DNA from: Sphingomonas sp. S2-65
GTDB taxonomy: Bacteria > Pseudomonadota > Alphaproteobacteria > Sphingomonadales > Sphingomonadaceae
Direction of reading: 5' to 3'
NCBI RefSeq assembly: GCF_021513175.1
Contig: NZ_CP090953.1
Coordinates: 2,538,501 to 2,602,500 of the forward strand
Length of the DNA stretch: 64,000 bases
Shown: one piece after another, positions 28,306 through 37,493 of the stretch
How positions within the stretch are numbered: the stretch's first letter is position 1
Layout: every line of letters begins with the position of its first letter
Notes under the pieces: generated by a model
What the model was told of the DNA's origin: nothing
The model's input: the letters and a program-made list of their open reading frames with translations, nothing else
Database searches by the model: none
Position numbers and translations under genes: made by a program

Positions 28306-29520
28306 CTACTTTCTCGGGCCGAAATTCAGCCGGCGCGTCACGTTATAGTCGAGCACGGCCATGACGAAATACGCGCCGAACTGCTTCACCCGCGTCCAGG
28401 GGCGGGTGCGGGATTTGTGCAACTCGGACGTGATGCGTTCCGACTGCGCGACTTCGCCGTCGACATAGCCGCGGACATAGGCCGCGAACGCCGGATCTGA
28501 GATCCGCAGCATCAGTTCCAGGTTCAGGAACATCGACCGGATGTCGAAATTGGCCGATCCGATATGGACCACGTCGTCGATCACGAACAATTTGGTATGC
28601 AGCTTGGTCGGCTGATATTCGTAGATCTCGACCTTCTTGCGGAGCAAGCCGGCATAGGTGAAGCGCGCCGCCCAGATCGCGGCGCCGTGATCCAGCTTCG
28701 AGGGCAGCACCAGCCGGACGCGGCCCCGCTTTCCGACCTTGTCGAGCCGACGCAACATCGCCGGGTTGGGCGCGAAATAGGCGGCGATCAGATCGATGCT
28801 GCGCGATCGCTCCATGTCGCGCTTGACCACGCGCGCCCAGGGCGAGAGCCGCTGCATCGGGCCGCCGAGCAGCCAGCGGGTGGCGCCGAGGGGTTCGCTC
28901 CAGCGCCGCAGCGTGCGGGCAAGCGACCGCATCGAGGCGCGTGGCCGCTGCGTCCATTCCGCCAGCGCGTCGAAATAGCCGGCCAGTCGGGCGCCGGCGG
29001 GCCCCTCGACCAGCAGGCCCAGATCGCGCCAGCCGGCCTGCGCCGCCGTTTCGAAATAATCGTCCTCGATGTTGAAGCCGCCGATGATCACCCGCGCCTC
29101 GTCCGCCAGCGCGAGCTTCTGATGGTTGCGCATCAAATAGCGGCGGCCCAGGCGGGGCACGAAGCGGCACACGCTCACGCCCGCCGCGCGCAATGGGTCG
29201 AAGAAGTCGTGGCTGGCGGCGGGCTCGCTGCCCATGCCGTCGACGATCAGCTGGACCTTCACACCGCGCCGCGCCGCGCCGATCAGCGCCTCGCGCACGG
29301 CGGCGCCGGCATCGTCATCGACATAGATATAATAGAGAACCCGCAGCGTGCGGGTGGCCGAGCGGATCAGCCCGAGGAGGAGCGCAAGCCGCTCGGGACC
29401 GTCGGGCAGCAGCGTCAGCCGGTTGCCTTCGACGGTGAAGCCGGGCTGCCGCGGCCGCGGCATGGCCGCCTCCGGGCCGGTATCGTCAGAGGCTAGGCGC
29501 GCGCCCGGCTGGGAAGACAT
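28306..29520 (-). CDS. Phospholipase D superfamily / cardiolipin synthase-like protein
   Basis: About 404 residues with two PLD motifs of HxKxxxxD form: HQKLALAD and HTKLFVID, each followed by an IGGFNIED or IGSANFD segment. This is the two-domain layout of cardiolipin synthases and related bacterial PLD enzymes that transfer phosphatidyl groups. A C-terminal membrane-spanning pair typical of ClsA is not evident, so it resembles ClsB more. The ATG at 29520 was chosen over 29676 because residues upstream are unlike the family and overlap the rpoZ start. Confidence 0.9.
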   Translation of the reverse strand: MSSQPGARLASDDTGPEAAMPRPRQPGFTVEGNRLTLLPDGPERLALLLGLIRSATRTLRVLYYIYVDDDAGAAVREALIGAARRGVKVQLIVDGMGSEPAASHDFFDPLRAAGVSVCRFVPRLGRRYLMRNHQKLALADEARVIIGGFNIEDDYFETAAQAGWRDLGLLVEGPAGARLAGYFDALAEWTQRPRASMRSLARTLRRWSEPLGATRWLLGGPMQRLSPWARVVKRDMERSRSIDLIAAYFAPNPAMLRRLDKVGKRGRVRLVLPSKLDHGAAIWAARFTYAGLLRKKVEIYEYQPTKLHTKLFVIDDVVHIGSANFDIRSMFLNLELMLRISDPAFAAYVRGYVDGEVAQSERITSELHKSRTRPWTRVKQFGAYFVMAVLDYNVTRRLNFGPRK

Positions 29521-29608
29521 AGCTATGGTCCTGTTGCCGATACGCGACTGAAACCATCCTACCCCCAAGCGGCGATGCGGTTCAACCACGCCGGCAAAGC
29601 GCGTTTCC

Positions 29609-29637
29609 TTGACATTTCGGCGGTCTTCCGATAGGAG
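29609..29637 (+). promoter_or_regulatory. Candidate sigma-70 promoter of rpoZ
   Basis: TTGACA at 29609-29614 is a perfect -35 box. With a 17-base spacer the -10 would be TAGGAG at 29632-29637, about 38 bases upstream of the rpoZ ATG. Confidence 0.5.
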
Positions 29638-29675
29638 CCTCGCCTTTCCGGACACCATAGGCAAGGAAGCGTTCA

Positions 29676-30020
29676 ATGGCGCGCGTAACCGTCGAGGATT
29701 GCGTCGACAAGATTTCCAACCGGTTCGACCTGGTGTTGTTCGCGGCGCAGCGTGCCCGGCAGATCTCTGGCGGCGCCGACCTGACCATCGATCGCGACCG
29801 CGACAAGAACCCGGTCGTCGCGCTGCGCGAGATCGCCGAAGAGACCGTCCGTCCGGATCATCTGGAAGAGGCCGTGGTGTCGAGCCTGCAGCGCGTGCAG
29901 ATCGACGACGAGGAAGCGCCGGACGAAGTGGGTTCGCTGTCGGCCCAGGCCGAAGCGCTGCGCCTCACCGCCGCCGCGCCGCCGCGCAACCAGAATCTGG
30001 GTGCCGACTACGAAGGCTGA
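29676..30020 (+). CDS. rpoZ: DNA-directed RNA polymerase omega subunit
   Basis: A 114-residue protein with the standard omega N-terminus [20 protein letters not shown], the [16 protein letters not shown] segment and the [13 protein letters not shown] helix. It promotes assembly of the RNA polymerase core through the beta' subunit. Divergent from the phospholipase D gene with 155 bases between; a terminator hairpin follows at 30043. In many alphaproteobacteria rpoZ precedes spoT/relA; here it does not. Confidence 0.96.
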   Translation: MARVTVEDCVDKISNRFDLVLFAAQRARQISGGADLTIDRDRDKNPVVALREIAEETVRPDHLEEAVVSSLQRVQIDDEEAPDEVGSLSAQAEALRLTAAAPPRNQNLGADYEG

Positions 30021-30042
30021 GGCTTTCGGACGTTAAAGATTA

Positions 30043-30071
30043 GGGGCTCCGGAGCGATCCGGGGCCCTTTT
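30043..30071 (+). terminator. Rho-independent terminator of rpoZ
   Basis: GGGCTCCGG at 30044-30052 pairs with CCGGGGCCC at 30059-30067 (one G-T pair) around a 6-base loop and is followed by a T-rich run (TTTTC). Confidence 0.85.
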
Positions 30072-30142
30072 CTTTGGGGCGCGGTCTTGGTGCGGGATCG
30101 GAATCTCCTCACGATATGTTGCTCGTGGCGACTACCCCTCCA

Positions 30143-30180
30143 CCAAGCTGCGCTTGGCTCCCCTTCCCCTCCGGGGGAGG
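30143..30180. repeat. Palindromic intergenic element, sphingomonad type
   Basis: CCAAGC at 30143-30148 with GCTTGG at 30152-30157 form a small hairpin, followed at 30166-30180 by a CCTCC/GGAGG palindrome. The CCCCTCCACCAAGC start is, from memory, a form of the short repeated intergenic elements frequent in sphingomonads. It ends just beyond the rlmE stop and may act as its terminator. Confidence 0.55.
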
Positions 30181-30181
30181 A

Positions 30182-30871
30182 TTAGGCTTCCAGCTCTATC
30201 TCCGGCGGGCGGACGCCCTTGAAGCCTTGCGCGACGACGAACCATTCCACCGAGCCCTTGCGGCTGGCGGGCGGCTTGGCGTGCTTCACGGTGGTGAAGT
30301 TTCGCTTCATCTCGGCCACCAGGCTCGAATCGGCGCCGCCGGCGAAGACCTTGGACACGAAGGTGCCGCCGGGTTCGAGCGTCCGCAGCGCGAAGTCGAG
30401 CGCGGCCTCGACCAGCCCCATCGTGCGCAGCGCGTCGGTCTGGGGATGGCCGACGGTGTTCGCGGCCATGTCGGACAGGATCAGGTCGGGCGCGCCGCCC
30501 AGTTCCTCGATCAGGCGCGCGGGCGCGGCATCGTCCATGAAGTCCATTTCAAGGATGGTGGCGCCGTCGATCGGGTCGACGGGTAGCAGGTCGATGCCGA
30601 CCACGCTTGCCTGGGGCAACCGCTTGCGCACGACCTGGGTCCAGCCGCCCGGGGCCAGCCCCAAGTCGATGATCCGCTTCGATCCGCGCAGGAAGCCGAA
30701 CTTCTCGTCCAGCTCGGTCAGCTTGTACGCCGCGCGGCTGCGATAGCCCTCGGCCTTGGCGCGCTTTACATATGGGTCGTTCAACTGGCGCTCGAGCCAG
30801 CGCGTCGACTGCGCGGTGCGGCTGCGCGCCGTCTTTACCCGCGTATGACCCCGTGCTCCGCCTCGGCTCAC
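30182..30871 (-). CDS. rlmE: 23S rRNA (uridine-2552-2'-O)-methyltransferase RlmE
   Basis: A 229-residue FtsJ/RrmJ-family methyltransferase. The SAM-binding DLGLAPGGWTQVV, the LILSDMAANTVG segment and FVSKVFAG (catalytic lysine), with the EWFVVAQGFK C-terminus, give the K-D-K-E tetrad of the family. It modifies U2552 in the ribosomal A-loop. The GTG at 30871 overlaps the Ppx stop (GTGA) and was preferred to a frame reaching 31021, which extends into ppx. Transcribed with the Ppx gene. Confidence 0.93.
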   Translation of the reverse strand: MSRGGARGHTRVKTARSRTAQSTRWLERQLNDPYVKRAKAEGYRSRAAYKLTELDEKFGFLRGSKRIIDLGLAPGGWTQVVRKRLPQASVVGIDLLPVDPIDGATILEMDFMDDAAPARLIEELGGAPDLILSDMAANTVGHPQTDALRTMGLVEAALDFALRTLEPGGTFVSKVFAGGADSSLVAEMKRNFTTVKHAKPPASRKGSVEWFVVAQGFKGVRPPEIELEA

Positions 30872-31935
30872 AATCCGTCCCCGTTCATCAATCGACGCAA
30901 AATGCCCTCGCGAATGCCGCGGTCGGCGATGCCTAGCCGCTCGGCCGGCCATAGATCGAGGATCGTCTCGAGGATAGCGCAGCCGGCCACCACCAGGTCG
31001 GCGCGTTCGCCGCCGATGCACGGCACCTGGCTGCGCTCCGCCATGCTCATGCCGGCGATGCGGGCGCTGACGTCGCGCATCGCTGCCGACGGGACGATCA
31101 GCCCGTCGACCACCGACCGGTCATAGCTGGCGAGGCCGAGATGGACGCTGGCCAGGGTGGTGACGGTGCCGCTGGTGCCGAGCAGGCGGCGCGTGCCGCG
31201 CGGCTGGCGCAGCCGGGCGACGAACGGCGCGAAGCTTTCCGCCACGCGGGCGCGCATCGCGGCATAGGCCTGGGCGCGGCCCTCGGGCGTATCGGGCGCG
31301 CGAGCCGATTCGGTGAGCGACACCACGCCCCAGGGAGCGCTGTGCCAGTCGAGAATGCGCGGCACCGGAGCCCGCGAGTCGACCAGCACCAGTTCGGTCG
31401 AACCGCCCCCGATGTCGAACACCAATGCCGGGCCGTCGCCGGGCTCGAGCAGGGCATGGCAGCCCAGCACGGCCAGCCGCGCCTCTTCTTCCGCCGTGAT
31501 GATGTCGAGCGCGATGCCGGTTTCCTGATAGACCCGCTCGATGAAGGCGGCGCCGTTCGAGGCCTGGCGGCATGCTTCGGTCGCCACCGAGCGGGCCAGC
31601 GCGACGTTGCGGCGCTTGAGCTTTTCGGCACAGATCCGCAGCGCGGCCAGCGTCCGCTCGATCGCCGCGTCGGAAAGCTTGCCGCTGCCGGCCAGTCCTT
31701 CTCCCAGCCGGACGATCCGCGAAAAGGCGTCGATCACGACGAACGCCGACCCCGCAGGGCGCGCAATCAGCAGGCGGCAATTGTTGGTGCCGAGATCGAG
31801 CGCGGCATAATGCCGCAGTTCCGGCATCCGCGCGCGGGTCTGCCGCTCTTCGGTCGGCTTGGGCGCGGGCCGGGGCGAGACGTTTCTCCGGCCGCGGGGC
31901 AGTCTGGCTGAGCCATCCCCCATGATTTCACTCAC
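30868..31935 (-). CDS. Ppx/GppA-family exopolyphosphatase/guanosine pentaphosphatase
   Basis: A 355-residue actin-like ATPase-fold phosphatase. The motifs are ALDLGTNNCRLLIA (phosphate-1), LVFDIGGGSTELVL (phosphate-2) and GTSGTVTTLAS. In this family the enzyme hydrolyses polyphosphate and often also pppGpp; the short length (E. coli Ppx is 513) places it with the single-domain alphaproteobacterial members lacking the C-terminal HD-like region. A 36-residue basic N-terminal leader precedes the fold, so the true start might be the ATG of MPELRHYA at about 31827. The stop overlaps the rlmE GTG. Confidence 0.9.
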   Translation of the reverse strand: MSEIMGDGSARLPRGRRNVSPRPAPKPTEERQTRARMPELRHYAALDLGTNNCRLLIARPAGSAFVVIDAFSRIVRLGEGLAGSGKLSDAAIERTLAALRICAEKLKRRNVALARSVATEACRQASNGAAFIERVYQETGIALDIITAEEEARLAVLGCHALLEPGDGPALVFDIGGGSTELVLVDSRAPVPRILDWHSAPWGVVSLTESARAPDTPEGRAQAYAAMRARVAESFAPFVARLRQPRGTRRLLGTSGTVTTLASVHLGLASYDRSVVDGLIVPSAAMRDVSARIAGMSMAERSQVPCIGGERADLVVAGCAILETILDLWPAERLGIADRGIREGILRRLMNGDGL

Positions 31936-32075
31936 TTATGTTCTTCCGTCACGGCTCCCAAACGGAACCGCCGGTGCTTGGCCGCAAGGCTAGCGCAGCT
32001 ACCGGGTCAGGGCAAGCAAGGTCGCAGGATGGCGTTGACAGCGCGAAAACAGCGGCTTATGCGCGCCCCTCTTGA

Positions 32076-32149
32076 TGCCCCGTCGTCTAAAGGTAAGACT
32101 ACGGACTCTGACTCCGTCAATTGAGGTTCGAATCCTCACGGGGCATCCA
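32076..32149 (+). tRNA. tRNA-Gln (anticodon CTG)
   Basis: A complete cloverleaf: acceptor TGCCCCG pairs with CGGGGCA (U1-A72, a weak first pair typical of tRNA-Gln), the anticodon stem ACGGA/TCCGT encloses loop CTCTGAC with anticodon CTG at 32108-32110, the T-arm has GGTTCGAATCC, and the 3' CCA is encoded. Confidence 0.98.
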
Positions 32150-32396
32150 GTACTTCCCTCCCAAAGCACTGATCGATTTAGCTTTTCAGCGCTGGATCCC
32201 GCATGCGGCCACGCCGGCTGCCTCAACCTCGAGCTCCGGGTATTCGGACGTTCCAGACGCGGGGTGAGCGCTTCGATCAGCCTCTGGCTGCGAGCAACGG
32301 CTTGACGCCGGCCGGTGCAACGTTCTGAAGCGCGGTGGTGCAGGGGTATCCTCGATCTGCTTTACCGCCCCGGAAATCTATCTCGCGGGAGTCGCT

Positions 32397-33743
32397 TTGA
32401 TGTCCGACAGCAGGACCCTCTCGACGGAAGCTTTCGGCGCTATGGCTCCGCCAATGATCCAGATGGGCGTGAACGATCGCTCGGGGATTTCGCGTCGTTC
32501 GATGGTAGTGGCGGCCTTCTCGACGGTCGTGGAATGGTATGATTTCACTCTCTATTTGTACTTGGCCACGGTGCTGTCGCGGGTCTTCTTCGGAGGCGGC
32601 GCCGCGTCCCTCGGCATGACGCTTGGTGGATTTGCGATCGCCTATATCATGCGGCCGCTTGGCGCGGCCGTGTTCGGCCATGTGGGCGACCGATATGGCC
32701 GCCGGCGCATGATGCTGCTGTCGATGGCGCTGATGACGGCGGCTATGCTGGCAACGGCGATGTTGCCGACCTATGCGCAGATCGGCCCCGCTGCGGGGGG
32801 GCTCCTGCTGCTGCTTCGCTGCGTGATGTCCTTCTCGGTGGGGGGCGAATACACTGGGGTGGTCGCGTATCTTCTGGAAGGTGCCAGCACGAACCGGCGC
32901 GGGCTCGTCGTGTCCTGGGCGGCGGCTGCTAGCGAAGTGGGCGGGCTGCTCGCCGCCGGCATCGCTGCTCTCACGGTCGGCGCGATCGGTGTTGGCGATC
33001 TCGATATCTGGGGATGGCGTATCCCATTCCTGGTCGGCGCGGGTCTGGCGGCGTCGGTCTGGCTCGCTCGATCGGTGATGGAGGAGTCGCCCGATTTCGA
33101 ACGGCAAGCAGCAGGTGGCACCGTGCCTGACAATCCGCTGCGTCACACCCTGACGAACCACCGGGCGGGCATTGCACGTGGGTTCGCCATCTCGGCACTA
33201 GGCTCGATCACCTATTATGTCGGGATCACCTATGTGCCGGCCTTCCTCGCCAGCGCCGCAAAGATGTCCGAAGCCGAGGCTCTGTGGCTGACCACCGCTG
33301 CGGCTCTTGTGGTTATCCTCGTGACGCCTTTCACGGGAGCGCTGTCCGACCGTGTCGGTCGAAAGCCCGTGCTGATCGGCGTGTGCGGCTGTGCCGCCGT
33401 GCTCCCTGTGGCGATGTTCTCGCTGATGGCGGGCGGTTCGTATGGCTGGGCGCTCTGCGGAGCGTTGGTGCTGGCGGCGGTGGGCGGCAGCGTCAGCGCC
33501 GTTGGGGCTGTCGCTACTGCAGAGCAGTTTCCGGGCGAGGGCAGGCTGACTGGCCTGGCTCTGGGCGTGACGGCTGCGACAGCATTGTTCGGCGGGTTAG
33601 CTCCCTATCTCGCCCACCTGCTGGCGCAGGCAAGCGGGCGGCCGATCATGCCGGGGGTGATGATCGCCGCCGTGGCCTTGGGTGTGTTGCCCGTTCTTCT
33701 CAAGATGCGGGAAACCCGTCCGCCACACGAACAGCCAAGCTGA
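32397..33743 (+). CDS. MFS transporter, metabolite:H+ symporter family
   Basis: A 448-residue protein with 12 predicted membrane helices of the major facilitator superfamily. VAAFSTVVEWYDFTLYLYL near the start and AVFGHVGDRYGRRRMM in the first cytoplasmic loop are typical of the MHS subfamily (ProP, ShiA, KgtP), which moves organic acids, osmolytes or shikimate with protons. The substrate is not readable from the sequence. It begins with ATG at 32397, or one a few codons downstream such as 32400, and stands alone, 248 bases after tRNA-Gln. Confidence 0.9.
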   Translation: MMSDSRTLSTEAFGAMAPPMIQMGVNDRSGISRRSMVVAAFSTVVEWYDFTLYLYLATVLSRVFFGGGAASLGMTLGGFAIAYIMRPLGAAVFGHVGDRYGRRRMMLLSMALMTAAMLATAMLPTYAQIGPAAGGLLLLLRCVMSFSVGGEYTGVVAYLLEGASTNRRGLVVSWAAAASEVGGLLAAGIAALTVGAIGVGDLDIWGWRIPFLVGAGLAASVWLARSVMEESPDFERQAAGGTVPDNPLRHTLTNHRAGIARGFAISALGSITYYVGITYVPAFLASAAKMSEAEALWLTTAAALVVILVTPFTGALSDRVGRKPVLIGVCGCAAVLPVAMFSLMAGGSYGWALCGALVLAAVGGSVSAVGAVATAEQFPGEGRLTGLALGVTAATALFGGLAPYLAHLLAQASGRPIMPGVMIAAVALGVLPVLLKMRETRPPHEQPS

Positions 33744-33872
33744 AACGGGAAGGCAGGTCGAGGTTCGGACTTGGCGTCGTAGAGTCGCGCCGAACTTTGA
33801 ATGATGCGTCAGATCCGAATGGTCTGGAAAAGAGGCATAATAGTTTCGCGCGCCTTAATCTAAAAAGCCATG

Positions 33873-33891
33873 ATGGCGCTTGAATCGCCAT
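33873..33891. promoter_or_regulatory. Inverted repeat upstream of the secretion operon
   Basis: ATGGCG at 33873-33878 and CGCCAT at 33886-33891 are a perfect 6-bp inverted repeat with a 7-base loop, about 60 bases upstream of the ABC exporter start. It adjoins a possible -35 box and may be an operator or a small hairpin; no function is established. Confidence 0.3.
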
Positions 33892-33917
33892 TGAACTGTC
33901 GCAAGAATCAGTAATAC
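33891..33917 (+). promoter_or_regulatory. Weak candidate promoter of the type I secretion operon
   Basis: TTGAAC at 33891-33896 and TAATAC at 33912-33917 are separated by 15 bases, shorter than ideal, in an AT-rich patch just before the operon. Low confidence. Confidence 0.25.
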
Positions 33918-33951
33918 TCGCTCACTGACGCGTTCAGTTGGGGGGTGTCGG

Positions 33952-36102
33952 GTGCGTGATGATGCGCGGCGGGATGGTAGTGGTGATCCAGACGCTGGCT
34001 TGCGCGTTTTGGCAACTCTGCTGGCGATCCATCGAATAGCCGTCGATCCGGCCCAATTGCGGCACTCGCTGGGGCACTCCGAGGCTGTGAAGCCCTCGGA
34101 CTTGGTGCGGCTCGCGCTAGGCATGGATGGTGTTCGCGCGAAGTTTGTCACTGCCGGCTTCGACCGATTGGCGCGCCTGCCGCTTCCCGCCCTCGCCAAC
34201 GGGCCGGAAGGGTGGTTCATCATCGGCCGAGTCGAAGGCGGTCAGGTCCTCCTGCAACGATCGGCCGGCGCCGTGGAGCGCGTCGACAGGGCAGCGCTGG
34301 AGCAGCTTTGGTCGGGCGAACTGATCCTCGTCACTACGCGCGAGAGCGTCGGTGGCACCGCGGGACGCTTCGACGTTACCTGGTTCATCCCGCAGATCGT
34401 CCGCTACCGGCGCCTGATCGGCGAGGTGCTGCTGATCACGCTGGCGCTCAACCTTCTCGGCCTGGCCGCTCCGCTCTTCTTCCAGAACGTCGTCGACAAG
34501 GTGCTCGTGCACAACACGTTGGCCACCCTGCAGGTCCTGGCCGTCGGTTTCGTCGCCGTTTCCGTGTGGGAAGTGGTGTTCGGCTGGCTTCGCACGCGGC
34601 TCTTTTCGGAGACGAGCCAGAAGATCGACGTCGAGCTAGGCGCCAAGCTCTTCCGGCACCTGCTGGGCCTGCCGCTCTCCTATTTCGAGCACCGGCGGGT
34701 GGGCGACACGGTGATGCGGGTGAGGCAGCTTGAGCAGATCCGCGAGTTCCTGACCAATGCTTCGCTGACGGTGCTGGTCGATCCTGCGTTCACGGTGGTC
34801 TTCCTTGTGGCGATGTGGATCTATTCGCCTACGTTGTTCTGGGTCGTTGCCGCGACCATCCCGGCCTATGTCGTCATCTCCCTCGTCGTGACCGGTCCGC
34901 TACGCCGGCGTCTCGACGAGAAGTTCGAGCGAGGCGCGGCGAACAACGCCCTGCTCGTCGAGAGCGTGTCAGGCATGCAAACCGTCAAGGCTGCGGCAGT
35001 CGAGCCGCAGTGGCAGGACCGCTGGGAGCGCCAGCTGGCAGGCTATAGTGCCGCGAACCAGCGGGTCATCAACCTGGGAAACACCGGCAGCCAGGCCGTG
35101 CAGCTCGTATCCAAGCTAAGCCTGGCGGCCATCCTCTACTTCGGCGCGGAGCAGGTGATCGCAGGCGCGCTGACCGTCGGTGGGCTGATCGCGTTCAACA
35201 TGTTCGCGCAACGGGTATCCGGCCCGGTGATCCGGATGGCACAGCTGTGGCAGGACTTTCAGCAGGTCCGCATCTCGATCACGCGTCTGGGTGACGTCCT
35301 CAACACGCCGGTCGAACCGGGCGCCGGCTCGCGCACTGCGCTTCCAGCGATGAAGGGGCAGGTGCGGTTCGAGAATGTCCGCTTCCGCTACGCTCTCGAT
35401 GGGCCGTGGACACTGGAGGACATCACCTTCGAAGTACCGCCAGGCGGGACGCTTGGCATTGCGGGATCCTCGGGGTCCGGCAAGTCGACGCTGACGAAGC
35501 TGCTTCAGCGCCTCTACACGCCCGCGGCAGGACGGGTTCTCCTGGACGGCGTCGACGTCTCGCAGATCGATCCGGCTTGGCTGCGGCGGCAGGTCGGGGT
35601 GGTTCTGCAGGAGAACCTGCTGTTCAATCGCTCGGTGCGCGAGAACATCGCCCTCGCCAATCCGGCGATGCCGCTAGAGCAGGTGATGGCAGCTGCCCAG
35701 CTCGCCGGCGCGCACGAGTTCATCCTGGAGCTGCCGCAGGGCTATGACACGCAAATCGAGGAGCGCGGCGCGAACCTTTCAGGCGGGCAGCGCCAGCGGA
35801 TCGCGATCGCGCGTGCATTGATCACGCAGCCTCGCCTTCTGATCTTCGATGAAGCAACATCCGCGCTCGACGCCGAAAGCGAGGAGATCATCCAGCGGAA
35901 CCTCAAGGCGATGGCGCGGGGTCGAACCGTGATCATCATCGCGCATCGGCTCTCCGCCATTCGACAGTGTGACCGCATACTCACGCTGGAGCGAGGTAGA
36001 ATCGTCGAGTTCGGCACGCACGACGATCTGCTGCGGCAGAACGGTCGCTACGCCAGCCTGCATCAGCGGCAGATGGGGACTGCCGTGGGCAGCGCGGCAT
36101 GA
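33952..36102 (+). CDS. Type I secretion ABC exporter with C39-like domain (HlyB type)
   Basis: A 716-residue inner-membrane ATPase that exports the RTX protein encoded downstream. Residues 1-150 form a C39-like domain without the catalytic cysteine (HlyB/LktB style), so it binds rather than cleaves substrate. Six membrane helices lie in about 160-410. The nucleotide-binding domain has Walker A GSSGSGKST, the Q-loop segment VVLQENLLFNRSVREN, the ABC signature LSGGQRQR, and Walker B RLLIFDEATSALD followed by the H-loop IIIAHRLS. The GTG at 33952 is the first start in frame. The stop overlaps the next ATG (ATGA). Confidence 0.95.
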   Translation: MRDDARRDGSGDPDAGLRVLATLLAIHRIAVDPAQLRHSLGHSEAVKPSDLVRLALGMDGVRAKFVTAGFDRLARLPLPALANGPEGWFIIGRVEGGQVLLQRSAGAVERVDRAALEQLWSGELILVTTRESVGGTAGRFDVTWFIPQIVRYRRLIGEVLLITLALNLLGLAAPLFFQNVVDKVLVHNTLATLQVLAVGFVAVSVWEVVFGWLRTRLFSETSQKIDVELGAKLFRHLLGLPLSYFEHRRVGDTVMRVRQLEQIREFLTNASLTVLVDPAFTVVFLVAMWIYSPTLFWVVAATIPAYVVISLVVTGPLRRRLDEKFERGAANNALLVESVSGMQTVKAAAVEPQWQDRWERQLAGYSAANQRVINLGNTGSQAVQLVSKLSLAAILYFGAEQVIAGALTVGGLIAFNMFAQRVSGPVIRMAQLWQDFQQVRISITRLGDVLNTPVEPGAGSRTALPAMKGQVRFENVRFRYALDGPWTLEDITFEVPPGGTLGIAGSSGSGKSTLTKLLQRLYTPAAGRVLLDGVDVSQIDPAWLRRQVGVVLQENLLFNRSVRENIALANPAMPLEQVMAAAQLAGAHEFILELPQGYDTQIEERGANLSGGQRQRIAIARALITQPRLLIFDEATSALDAESEEIIQRNLKAMARGRTVIIIAHRLSAIRQCDRILTLERGRIVEFGTHDDLLRQNGRYASLHQRQMGTAVGSAA

Positions 36103-37493
36103 ACGCGGTCGCGCGCCATTGGGACGTGTACCGGGCGGCGGTCGCGCAGGAGAAGGCACGCGGGCGTGGGCTTGGCCCCGTCGAGGAAGTCACCTTCCTT
36201 CCGGCAGCGCTCGAAATCGTCGAACGTCCCGTGTCGCCCACTGCGCGTGCCACGACGTGGGTCCTCCTGGTCGGCCTCGTCCTGACGCTGACTTGGCTGA
36301 CCTTTGGTCGAGTGGATGTCATTGCGTCGGCGTCGGGCAGGTTGATCCCTGCCGACAACGTGAAGCTCGTGCAGCCGTCGGAGGCGGGCACGGTCCGAGC
36401 CATCCTCGTGCGCGATGGGCAGCGGGTGCGAAAGGGTCAGCCGCTGGTGGAGCTCGATCCTACCGTCTCGACGGCCGACGCGGTTCAGGCAGAAAGCGCG
36501 CTGGAGACTGCCCGCCTCGACGCGGCGCGCGCGCGCGCGGTGCTGTCGGCGCTCGACGGAGGTGCGCTCCACTTCCAGGCCCCCCCGGGCACGGCGGCGG
36601 AGACCGCTGCGACTCAGATCGCGCTCGCGCGTGCACAGCTCGCTGACCTCCTGGCCAGAAGCTCCACGCAGCTCGCCGACCGTCAGGGAACGGTCGCAGC
36701 TCTTGGAGAGGCGGAGGCGCAGGCCAGGAAGCTGACCGAGACGCTCCCGCTGCTCGACGAGCAGATTGCGGCCAACGAGCAGCTGCTTTCCAAAGGCTAT
36801 GTTTCTCGGCTCCGCGTCATAGAGATGCGCCGTCAGCGCCTTGCCACGGTGCGTGACCGAGATGCTGCGCTGGAAGCTGTGCGTAGAGCCCGCGCGCAGA
36901 TAGCCGGAAGTTCAGGCCGGGGCGCGCAGTCCTCCGCCGAGTCCCGCGCGCAGGTGTTGGGCGAGCTGGCGAAGGCTGATGCGGAGGCTCGGCTGCGCCA
37001 GGAGGAGCTGGTCAAGGCGCGCAAGCGGTCCAATCTCCAGGTGCTGACCAGCCCGGTCGACGGGACCATCACGCAGCTGGGCGTGCACACGCTGGGAGGC
37101 GTTGTCGAGCCGGCCAAGCCGATCATGGTGGTGGTGCCGAACGGCGTCCAGCTGATCGCCGAGGTGAAGCTCCTCAACAAGGACGTCGGCTTCGTGCGCG
37201 CAGGGCAGGACGTGACGCTCAAGCTCGAGGCCTTCCCGTTCACGCGCTACGGAACGGTGAGCGGCCGTATCGAAAGCATCAGCTCGGACGCTGTCGAGGA
37301 TCAGAAAATGGGCCTCGTCTACTCTGCACGCATCGTGCTCGACAGGCAGGTGCTTGGTCGCGCCGGCAACGTCCATTCGCTGGCTCCCGGCATGGCCGCC
37401 ACCGCTGACGTGCGCACCGGCAAGCGAAGCATCCTTTCATATCTGATGAGTCCGATCGACGCTGCCAGGCAGGAAGCAGGGAGGGAGCGGTGA
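36099..37493 (+). CDS. Type I secretion periplasmic adaptor (HlyD family)
   Basis: A 464-residue membrane-fusion protein linking the ABC exporter to an outer-membrane TolC channel. One N-terminal membrane helix (TTWVLLVGLVLTLTWLTFG) is followed by an RPV-like beta segment, a long coiled coil (EAEAQARKLTETLPLLDEQIAANEQLL; RVIEMRRQRLATVRDRDAAL), and a lipoyl-like beta-barrel half at the C-terminus (VLTSPVDGTITQLGVHTLGGVVEP). No TolC gene lies in the window, so the outer channel is encoded elsewhere. It overlaps the exporter by 4 bases and its stop overlaps the lipoprotein GTG. Confidence 0.94.
   Translation: MNAVARHWDVYRAAVAQEKARGRGLGPVEEVTFLPAALEIVERPVSPTARATTWVLLVGLVLTLTWLTFGRVDVIASASGRLIPADNVKLVQPSEAGTVRAILVRDGQRVRKGQPLVELDPTVSTADAVQAESALETARLDAARARAVLSALDGGALHFQAPPGTAAETAATQIALARAQLADLLARSSTQLADRQGTVAALGEAEAQARKLTETLPLLDEQIAANEQLLSKGYVSRLRVIEMRRQRLATVRDRDAALEAVRRARAQIAGSSGRGAQSSAESRAQVLGELAKADAEARLRQEELVKARKRSNLQVLTSPVDGTITQLGVHTLGGVVEPAKPIMVVVPNGVQLIAEVKLLNKDVGFVRAGQDVTLKLEAFPFTRYGTVSGRIESISSDAVEDQKMGLVYSARIVLDRQVLGRAGNVHSLAPGMAATADVRTGKRSILSYLMSPIDAARQEAGRER

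Noticed and set aside
32150..32396. Possible small genes between tRNA-Gln and the MFS transporter
   Set aside because: Only short frames without a ribosome-binding site or recognisable protein; treated as leader and untranslated sequence.
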